Source of the DNA: Neospora caninum Liverpool
Taxonomy: Eukaryota > Apicomplexa > Conoidasida > Eucoccidiorida > Sarcocystidae
Reading direction: 5' to 3'
Length of the DNA stretch: 64,000 nucleotides
NCBI RefSeq assembly: GCF_000208865.1
Contig: NC_018397.1
Span: forward strand, 4,865,748-4,929,747
Shown here piece by piece: positions 1-8,717 of the stretch. The position numbers and the translations under genes are program-made. The notes below the pieces were generated by a model. The model ran no database searches and was not told the origin of the DNA. It saw nothing but the letters and a program-made list of their open reading frames with translations. Positions within the stretch are counted from its first letter, which is position 1, and every line of letters starts with the position of its first letter.

Positions 1-1534
1 GATACCGGCATGCCACTTAAGACGAGTAAGGCCTCCTGAAACAGCTCAGCTCTTGAGGAAAATGAGAAACAGGTGTGTGGGTGTTTCTCCATTTCATTTG
101 AAGCAACGCGAAACAAGATGGAAACTGCTAGTTTGTCTTCGAGCGGCCCCACATAATTTTCTTGAGCGCCACAGCTCCCTCGCATGCATGCATGCGACAC
201 CGAGAGTTCGGCGGACCACGCATACAGCACCGTTGCCGCGCTACCGGGCTTTGCTCGTCAAAGAGCACAGATACTTAATTTCGTCCGGTTTCGGAAAGTG
301 CTCGTCATGTCGTATAGAAGGTTTTGTCTGGGTGCGTCACGGGAGTGGCTGTTTCTTTTGGAACACGACCTTGCGTCCTCGTCTGTCCGTGTAGACGAGG
401 GTACGGCGAGTACGGCGAGCTCGCCAGGGTGACCTTGTATTTTCGGCGACACCCGGCGCTCCGCGCGAACTTCTGTTCAACTCTCTCCTGGGTCTCCATC
501 CCTACACGCCAGAGCACACACTGCGCTGCGGTGCGCACGAAAGTTAACTGCTTGTTCAGGTGTACGTCCAGACGAGCGTGTGTGTGGAGTCAGCTGAGAT
601 CTCCTGCTCTGGAACCGCCCACCCATTCGTCATACTAATACTGAAATGTTTGCCGGCCACGGATTCGTTCGACAGATCGCAAACACCGGCCGATTTCTGG
701 TCAGTGCTGCAACGCCGCGCTCACAGCCGTGCATCAAATAGTAACGAAGGAGCCTTTCGGGGCCGCACCCGACGCTGGAGGTCGCGGCAGGTCTGTCTTG
801 TCTTGCAATCTGGCTCTGAGTTTTCGCGGACGAGCACCTGTCTCCTGAGGAGACGGAAACCAACCATCTGCAGTGTGCCTCGTTGATGAGGAAGTAGTGA
901 AGACCGGGACTGAAATGATCCCCAAGTTTTTGGGACCGCGGCAGAATTCGCAGTCCTGCACAGAAATCCGGCGCCTGACCGAGAGTTTCTGCATCCGCGG
1001 AGAACCGAACCTGTTTGCTTGGGCTGGTGAGGTACCCCGGGAAAATCCGTTTCTGGAGCTCGCAAGTGTGCCCGACTGGTTTTTCCCCGGGCGCGGGTAC
1101 ATCAGGAAAACGGGCAACAAGCAGTTCTCTTCCGCCTTCGTGTTCACGAGAATTCGCTGTTCCGTCCCGTTTATCATTCGCCTGAACATAGCGGTGCCGT
1201 TTTCTGGAGCTAGGAGCGGAGAGAGATAAGCTTGCCTCCGTGTATGCTTTAATACGCACTCGCGGATGCTCTCTGGGCACATCTCGGTCTCCTGGTGGTC
1301 CGGAAGGTAGCCCGGAGGGAAAGCGTCCGCTGGCGACGAGGACTGGCTGTCTGCGATGTAATCGCCGCCTTCAAGCAAAGAGGGGTGTACGCGAGAGAGG
1401 GCAGAGCGCGTGGTGAGCTGTCCTGGGTATGTCAACACTCAACCGTGCTGTAGCCGGTACAGGCTCCGTTTTCGCTCCCTTCTACACCCGGAGATCCGCG
1501 GTCCCCTTCCTACTCGTGTTTTCTCTGGAAGACA
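1..1534. other. upstream region of the profilin-like gene, no supported gene
   Basis: I see no exon that I can support here. Several frames are open for 100 to 234 codons on both strands (for example 734-1438 on the - strand), but they overlap each other, match no family I know and lack convincing splice or start context. The part closest to 1534 probably holds the promoter and 5' untranslated region of the gene that begins at 1535. The left edge may also hold the end of a neighbouring gene that I cannot recognise. Confidence 0.4.
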
Positions 1535-2298
1535 ATGGCGGCCTTCAGCGCAGCGCTTGCAGCAACGAGCCCGTCGTCTCCGTCGCTTGCACTTGCCGGT
1601 AACGCAGCCGAAAAAGACGGGTTTGGGTGTCTACACGAGCGCGCGTTCTCTCCGGCGCTTCCCGCCGCCCTTCCAACGAGCAAGGAGCTTCTCAGCCTTC
1701 TTCTCCAGCAGCAGGACTGGAAGAACGCCGCCGTGTTTCGCGGACGGGATGGGACAGTCCTTGCTGCGACACTTCCTCTGACGACAGAAGAAACGCGGTG
1801 AGCAAGAGTCTGCGCAAGACATTTCGTCCCTGCTGCATTTCAGGGGGTGGCCTTGAGGACGGCGGGTCAAAAAGCAACAACGCGGTAAAGCTTCCACGTT
1901 GCCGCCGATCTGCCCCGACTAAGTTATAGAGCCTCAAATTACACCCGGTGGTTGTGGTCTGCTGGGCCTGTCTCTGAAGGCGGTCTTTCGTAGTTGCTGT
2001 ACCGCAACATAGCGGTGGGAAACAGTTTCTGACGTATCTGTCGCACACCCATGATCTCCAGAGCGTCGAGCTAAAGCTGCGAGCTCTCGCGAGTTCCCCA
2101 CTTTTTCAGCTGTTGGCAACCGCATGCGCGGGGATAGTGAACTCGGATGCTGTTCCAACGTGCACCCGAAACTACGCACGGATTTATACCCGTATGCATT
2201 TATACCTGCATGTTTTCATATATATATATATATATATATGTATAGGTTTACACGCATGTGTACACACGGTTACATGCGTAGACTCACGGAGTGCCAGG

Positions 2299-2333
<35 letters not shown>

Positions 2334-4368
2334 ACTTGAATAAGTGCACATTTTGAGCGTAAGTATGTGAGCTGATATACCAGCGAGCCCAGGATAATTT
2401 ATGTTTTCTCTGCAGAGGCCTTGCGGCTGCCTTTGAGTCAGACCGCTACGCAGCAGTGGGGAAGGGACTTCAGCTCCGAGGGCAGCGATACGAAGTCTGC
2501 TGGTGAGTGCAGGTGGATATCGGCGGGCAGTGGCAAGCTTGCACGGAACGAGGAGTTTCTGCCTCTGCGCTTCGCAGCAGCGCATTCTCTCAACTGTTCA
2601 GGCAGTCTTTTCGTTTCAGTCATCCGGAGCAAGGTTTTACAGCACTAAAAAGACGCCGGACCCCAAGCGTGGAGACGACCTTTTTTGTGTGGTGTGAGGC
2701 AGTCTTAGAACCCCTCTTCAACCGTCTGCGACTGTACACGCTTCTGCGCACGTCTCGTGTGTTTTTCGTTCTGTACTCAGTTTCCATCTTCCGCTTATCT
2801 ACGGTCGCCGAGGGAGTGGAGCAAACAGTGAGGGCATCGCTTTGGTCAAGGTAAGTGGGACGGGCATTGGCCATATCGTCAGCGGCTGCTGAGGTCGCTG
2901 GGAGGAGGGACTCCGAAATGCCTGGAAAAGGCCTCGGAATACAGCGTGTTTTTCGGCGTGTGCCAATGAAAACGCATGTATGTTCCCCAGTAATTGAACT
3001 GGAACGATTCATGCTCCACAAAGTTGCTCAGGAGTTCATGGCGCGTCACTTTGTTCAGGCGGAAGTTTTGACACACAGAGATATGAGTTGCAAGGGAGTT
3101 CAAATGAGCCATGGAAATGTTTCGCTCCTCATGTCGCCGAAGGAGAGGAGTCTCGCGTCCTTTATTCAATCTGATACGCGACGCATTTGGTGCGTCGGCA
3201 TAACATCTCTTCTATTCACAGTCAAATTGGCGTTTTTCTCCACACGTATCTCTACACGTTCACGCTTGTCTCTCAAATATGGAAGTCTGCTACCACGGAG
3301 CTCATTTCTGCACGGCCTTCGCAGAGAGGGTGGTTTTTCCTCTTGGTATCGGCCACGTAATGCTGGGAGGGCCGCTCGGTTTGCGAGAGAATCCTGGCGC
3401 ACGGTCAGCGGCTCTGCCAGAATTCTTTGTCTCCAGTAATAGGCACTTTGCCGCGCATCGCCTGTGCCTTCAATGGCGGTGGGCAGAACGAACACACAAC
3501 TCAGGGCATCGCACGGCGTGCTGACTTGCATCTTGTGAGTTTCTCAGAGTCATCTGTCTCGCGTGCCCAGATGCAGAAGGTTATGCTCATTGACAAATGC
3601 ATGAGTGCACGCGGGAGATTAGTGATACAAAGACTGTGGCGGAGCTGGCGCTTTCGGTGGGAACGGCACGACACGCCTATTTCCTGTTTGTGAAGGTTCC
3701 TGAAATCAGGCGCTCCTTCTAAGTTGTCTAGTCGCGTGGGGAGTGGGCAAATGTGCAGTACTTTGTGTGTAGCACAGAATGGGAGATTTATGTAGGATTT
3801 CTACCGGAAGCCTTCTTTTCTGAGCAGTTTTCGGTCCAGAGGGACAATGTACGCTGCTGGTATGGAGTCAGGGCTGGTCGACTGACATGGTTGCGGCCAT
3901 GGGCTCCATTTATGTTGCCCTCCTGTGATGTCTCAGGGCGTAGGACCGGACTCAGAGCCGCTTATCGCATTGGCAACGTACAGTCTGCCAGTGGTCAGCG
4001 CCTGCGTGGTTCCCCAGCTGACCACTTTCTTCAGAACTTACCGTGAGTCTACAGCGGAGAGTGTGGGTTACTTGAGGTTTGCACGGCCGCTTGTTCACTC
4101 GCTTGATGGAATGTCGCAGTGCGTGTGCGCCAGGAAATCTGGAGAAGTATTCCGATGTCTGTGGACTCAGCGCTGCCACCACCGGATCAGCAGACGCGTA
4201 ACGTCGCTGCGCAGCAGGGAATCTTGTGCGTATACAGACCCCCTACAGAACGTAGCGGGAGTGTTTCCTCTTTTATTTTCAGTGGGCTTCGTTCCGCGCG
4301 TCACCGTCCCTCCTCTTTACGAGAAATTCCGGAAAGAGCAGCATCGTCAAGAAGGCCAAGGTCTCTGA
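1535..4368 (+). CDS. profilin-like protein, most like animal profilin-4 (multi-exon)
   Basis: Profilins bind actin monomers, and most also bind poly-proline and phosphoinositides. Exon 1 (1535-1797) starts ATG in the context GACAATGG and ends at a gtgagc donor; exon 2 is 2416-2502 (cag acceptor, gtgagt donor); exon 3 starts at 2620; exon 4 is 3937-4042 (gtgagt donor). Phases agree for exons 1 to 3. Joined, they give a helix (SKELLSLLLQQQDW), a strand with GRDGTVLAA, then GKGLQLRGQRYEV, which is the profilin G-L-x-L-x-G-x-x-Y core, a short middle piece, and a final strand plus helix (IALATYSLPVV, then ACVVPQLTTFFRTY). Order and spacing match human PFN4 better than the known apicomplexan profilin with its acidic loop. 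The end of exon 3 (about 2686, a weak gtgtgg donor) and the last exons are uncertain. A terminal exon from about 4283 to the stop at 4368 (PRVTVPPLYEKFRKEQ) is my best guess. The profilin call is family knowledge plus manual alignment; expression is unknown. Confidence 0.55.
2218..2239. repeat. (AT)n microsatellite
   Basis: A pure AT dinucleotide run of 22 bases lies in intron 1 of the profilin-like gene, followed by ATGTATAGG. A second, longer run lies about 60 bases downstream. Confidence 0.9.
2302..2331. repeat. (AT)n microsatellite
   Basis: A pure AT run of 30 bases sits in the same intron as the run at 2218-2239. Length variation between isolates is likely for such runs; this is inference. 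Confidence 0.9.
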
Positions 4369-5860
4369 ATTGTCCGGCTGGAAATCTGAAATTCCTCCCA
4401 TTGCGGTTGAACGAAACGTCTCCGAGGCCTCTGGAGGCTAAAACTCGGAGCCACACTTTCGGTTCGAAGGAAATCAAAAAACAATTCCCCTGTCGCAGTG
4501 TTGAACAAACGATCTCTTTTCGAGTGTACAGCAATGTCAAAAGAGAAGGCCAGATTTGCGCGTTCTGTCTCTTTTTGTCGTTTATATGCGTAGACGTGCA
4601 AAGCGTGCATGTACTTGTACTTGTACATCCGTAAAGGAGCACACGTGTAGGTGTAAAAAATGGACGTATGCCCCGCTCGAAGTCACGAGCGCACAGGGAA
4701 ACTGGCCCGGGAGGACGCTTCAGTCTTTAGGAGCGGTGCGGGGGACAACACGTCTACTCGCTTGTTCCTCGGAGCTCCTGAGACACATGATCGGTGGCTG
4801 TTTTCAACGGTGTGCAGCAAATATTCACAGCGGTTGCCAGTGTCGAAAGCCTCATATCCGAATGTACTGATCTGGCTGGGCCGTCTGCTGTCGGAGAGGG
4901 AGCGTTCTAGCAAGGAAGTGAGCACCTATCATTCTGGAGTCCCATGTTCTGTGTTGTGGCAACCTGGCGTTCTATGCTGTTGGTGCCGGACTGTAGGCCC
5001 AGCAGGTTGGAAGGGGCCGTCGTCTGTCGTTTAGGTGGTGAAGACACACGAGCATTTGCCTTTTCTGAAACCTTGCACTTTTCAAGAAAGGGGCGTACCG
5101 GTTCAACGATTTGTACGCCACGTCATCTGGCGTTTTGTCATCTTTCCGTTTTTTATGCATTTTGTCCTTCTCTGAATAAGACATGATTTTATGATTCTGT
5201 GAATGTAGAAGGCCACATGCGCTATCAACTTCTTTCATCGTTTTTTGGACGTCCAAGTGTACATCTCGAGGTTCTCGGTTTCTCACGCAGAATCAGAAAT
5301 TGCGCCGTTGATTCGAAATTTGGCAAGAAGAGACATTTAAGATCTCCGCATCTATGATTTCATACAGGGTCCACGAAAAAGAAGAAATCCACCACCTGGC
5401 ATTATCCCCCCCTCACGCGGTCCCTCTGGGGATGTAATTGCTTATCGGAGACCGTTCGTGCTGCTTCATAGGAAGGTTGAGCAATATCAAGTAACCCTGC
5501 TGCCGGTTATATCGGACGTGCACGACGAAAAATCACATCCTAAACTGACCGAAGGCATCTGGTTCTTCCAATCCCAGTCGTCAATACAGGAGGAACACGT
5601 GCCGACGACAATAGCAGAAAGTGTGGTCACGCCGACGGTTTTTCACCCACACATCGGGCTATTGATGGGCAGAGGGCATCCGAAGTAACATCGGCGAGCT
5701 TCCTCCGCGTGTTTTCAAAACAAGTTAGCTGTGGACGATCGTGCCCCATGCAGAGAAGCAAATGGACTCTCTTTTTCCGATACAGAAGTTGGAGCGCCAA
5801 ATCTTGCCGGGACACCGGTGCACTTTTCTTTCTAAAGTTCTTTTCCACAGAGTCGGTCGC
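4369..5860. other. no supported feature
   Basis: This 1.5 kb lies between the 3' end of the profilin-like gene and the end of the - strand low-complexity frame. Open frames are short and T-rich, with no domain or splice pattern I trust. It most likely holds 3' untranslated sequence of both neighbours, which converge here. Confidence 0.4.
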
Positions 5861-7303
5861 TCATTTCTTGGGCAACGTCGTGCCGGCTTGACTCGGTTTT
5901 CGCATATGGCAGCCACTTCTGCTGATGCTCCTTTTTCTGAAGAGTGAGCGGCTCGGCTCTTCTGTCGCCTCTGGGCCACCCGCGGTCCCCGCGGGGTGTC
6001 CTGCGGCGCCGCCCCTGTCAGAGGATCGACGGAGAAAAGTCGACAGCCTGCCGATGATACCTGGTCTTTGGGGCGACAGGACAGCGGCGCAGACAGGATC
6101 AGCACTGTTACTCGGCAGGTGTTGGACTTTGCGTGAGGGAGACAAGCCTGGAGACGCATGCCCGGTACCGGCTGCTGCTGATCCTGTGCGGCGGTTGTCG
6201 ACCAGTCGTTCAGACAAGCGTTGTCCAGTTCCGCCGACTCCTGGAGCTTTGCTGGAGGAAGGTCGGTGCACGTTTGCAGCTGTCGTGGCTGAAGCAGTCT
6301 CATGCCCAGTTGCACTTCCCGTGTGCCTCTGGCGAGCGGCAGTTGCGTCTCGATCAACAGATCCACTTCGCGTCGTTCCAGTCGAAGGCGAGAGACCGGA
6401 GACAACCTGCGATCGGTTCGTTGGGGCCTGTGGCTGCTTCTGCCGACTGCCGGCGTTAGGTGAGCATCCCGATCCTGACGCTGCTTGAAAACGTCCTAGC
6501 CGCTGACTTGTACGCGTTGAGCTTCGGCGGCCCGCGCCCCCATCGTGCGCTTCAAGTGAGGGCCCTCCGGAGGCAACAGAGGCGCCACATTTGTCTCCGA
6601 CCTGGACGACTGCAGTCTTCACGCTGTCGCCCTCTCCGCTCGTCGATCCCGCGCCTGCAGAGCCTGGCCGGCCAGCCTCAGCGCCGGCAGCCGCAGGGCG
6701 TGAGGCCCCGGCTGCAGTGCGCGATATGTTACTCTTTGAACGGACGCCGCCTGCGGGGTACTGCTGAGAGGTTCGGTGCTCAGTTCCCGTGACGCGTCTT
6801 GACACAATCCCGTCCTTCGTGGGAGGACGTGCAGCGGCCCGTTCGATTCTGCTTCCAGAGACGGGAAAGGACGTCGACGGCCGTTTCGTCGGCTCTCTCC
6901 CGGGCGCAGATTGCAGGTCTGGGACGCCTGGCCTCTGCGCACGGCTCCGGAGTCCCGGGCATGCAGTTAACAGAGCGCCAGTTTCTGCCGAAACCCGCCC
7001 TTCCGACTCCGCGGAAGTCGCTGACATAACTCTCGCGCCACTCTGGTCCTGCGACGAAGCGCTTGGTTCCCATTTGTTCGTGCTGAGGCGTGGGCGGAGG
7101 TGCCGCAGGCGAGATTTCTCATGGTCCCCACTGCTGTTTGTCGACAGCAGTCGCTTGTGAGCAGACGGTTCCGGGGCGAATGCCTTGGTGCTCCCGATCC
7201 CTGCATTTCCGTTGTTTTTTGCTTCCAACGGTTCCTTGGAGACGCTGGAGTCGAGTTCGCCTGGAACTGGCGCTGCGCACGGCAGCAGGCACATAGGAGT
7301 CAT
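5861..7303 (-). CDS. hypothetical low-complexity protein (480 codons, single open frame)
   Basis: An uninterrupted frame starts at ATG 7303 and encodes 480 residues rich in Ser, Arg, Gly, Ala and Thr, with no hydrophobic core, no membrane segment and no domain I recognise. Short basic SR- and RR-containing stretches occur throughout, for example LFRKRSISRSG near the C terminus. The DNA here is clearly richer in G and C than the flanks at 4.4-5.8 kb and 7.4-8.0 kb, as expected for coding sequence of this lineage. Disordered proteins of this kind are common in Toxoplasma relatives. It could be a whole gene, or one exon of a longer - strand gene. A GC-rich non-coding stretch open by chance is the main alternative, because the complementary strand also has open frames. 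Confidence 0.45.
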   Translation of the reverse strand: MTPMCLLPCAAPVPGELDSSVSKEPLEAKNNGNAGIGSTKAFAPEPSAHKRLLSTNSSGDHEKSRLRHLRPRLSTNKWEPSASSQDQSGARVMSATSAESEGRVSAETGALLTACPGLRSRAQRPGVPDLQSAPGREPTKRPSTSFPVSGSRIERAAARPPTKDGIVSRRVTGTEHRTSQQYPAGGVRSKSNISRTAAGASRPAAAGAEAGRPGSAGAGSTSGEGDSVKTAVVQVGDKCGASVASGGPSLEAHDGGAGRRSSTRTSQRLGRFQAASGSGCSPNAGSRQKQPQAPTNRSQVVSGLSPSTGTTRSGSVDRDATAARQRHTGSATGHETASATTAANVHRPSSSKAPGVGGTGQRLSERLVDNRRTGSAAAGTGHASPGLSPSRKVQHLPSNSADPVCAAVLSPQRPGIIGRLSTFLRRSSDRGGAAGHPAGTAGGPEATEEPSRSLFRKRSISRSGCHMRKPSQAGTTLPKK

Positions 7304-8043
7304 TCGTAGTGTCTCGGTTATCTAAGGGAAACGACGGATGCGGAGGGAGAACGTCGGCTTCACAAAGCGTGCTTTCCTGGCTATTTACGATCAAAAGCCA
7401 CACACTAGTGCCATAGAAAAATGTTCAGGTGACACCCGTATGTCGCACGGAGCTGGCCGTTTTTTTCGAGATCGACCTTTCAAGTAGGCCCAAACAGAAC
7501 AATGTGGCGGGTGGCCAGGATTCCTTTGCACGCAGCTCTTTCCTCTCTTCATCAGATATCCACTGAGACACGAGACGTCTGCGAAACTGCACAGGTCCAA
7601 TAGGGGTGACACAACACGATTCCGAGTCCACCTAATGTCAATCAGTGGGCTTGATGAGGCAGTTAGGCAACGCAGGGTCAGACAGAACGGCAGCACGCTT
7701 GCTCACATCTCCCCCCGTACGTTGTTCCTGTTTCCAATACCCGGAAAAGCCCGTGGCGTCGATGGCTGTGACAAGGGTCGCGCGTCAATGGCAATGTGAG
7801 TGAACACAAGTAAGAAGACCACCTGAACATGAAGCTATAGACTGTTTTTACACAAACACACGCTACAGACTCCCCTGCATCAGAAGATAGGATTGGAGGT
7901 GAAAACGAAGTAGCGTCAATTCAGTTTCAGCACCTCTTCTTCTCGTTCACACAGTCCACACTTCGATGCTTTCCAAAACGGGTGACAGAGGCAAACGAGG
8001 CTGTAGGTATATCAGGTGGAGCACGGTCGGAGCCGCTAGCAAT
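7304..8043. other. no supported feature
   Basis: This stretch lies between the - strand methyltransferase locus and the start of the low-complexity frame on the same strand. I see no coding exon. It may hold a 3' untranslated region and a promoter. Confidence 0.35.
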
Positions 8044-8214
8044 CTAATGCTGTCGAGTACCTTGAGAAAGAGGTTGCACAGGGTGTTGTTGCGCGTTGCC
8101 GCTTGCTCTCTGACGGAGGAGAGCAATCTCGTTCTTTAGTTCCTCCTCGAGAAGAGCAGGGTTGTCCTTGATCGCTTGCCGACAGGTCAGACGCAGGATG
8201 ACGATGCGACCGTC
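8044..8214 (-). CDS. candidate last exon of the methyltransferase gene (56 residues, ends at a stop)
   Basis: A tgtag acceptor on the - strand opens an exon reading DGRIVILRLTCRQAI, then a charged helix (NPALLEEELKNEIALLRQR), and closing at a TAG at 8044. It has no start codon, so it must be an internal or terminal exon. METTL21-type methyltransferases end with a strand of the form I-x-I-x-R-L after the FDVEEI segment, and this exon would supply that strand. The exon begins in phase 0, but I found no strong phase-0 donor in the upstream exon at 9068, so the join is not proved. The alternative is the end of a separate small gene. Confidence 0.4.
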   Translation of the reverse strand, partial: DGRIVILRLTCRQAIKDNPALLEEELKNEIALLRQRASGNAQQHPVQPLSQGTRQH

Positions 8215-8717
8215 CTACATACACGGAAGACGAGACAGCAGTACACGAATCACTTCCTTCCGAATCGGTAAGAGGCAAGATGGGGCAGTGTAGTACAAGA
8301 GGAAAATGAGCAGGCCGTGGCATAATCTCGGAGGCTCACGCACATCTAAAACGTGTATCAACGGCATGAAGGGGTTGTCACACGAGATCTTTATTTCACG
8401 CGTAGGCGATGAGGCGAGATCTGTTGCTCTTGGCGGCACCTTCTGCCTATTCTTTCCATTCCGGGGGCCTCCAAAACGAGCCTTTCGGTGTTGTGCCGGC
8501 AGTCCTTCCGGTCACCAAATTTAGACAATCAGACGCATGTGGAAGTTGCATACGCAAACTAATCGACGATATAAAAGAGAGAGTTGCCACGAGTCGCAAC
8601 AACCTGGTACTGGTTTTGAATTTTCGTGCTGTAGCCAACCCTGCAGCACTTGGCAGCCCAGAACATGTCGTAGTCACATGGCCTGGTGATCGTTAGCTTT
8701 TGCCGTCAAGCACAGTT

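Noticed and set aside
734..1438. 234-codon frame on the - strand
   Set aside because: It overlaps a second open - strand frame and a + strand frame, matches no family, and has no splice or start support. Kept only as a remark in the upstream region.
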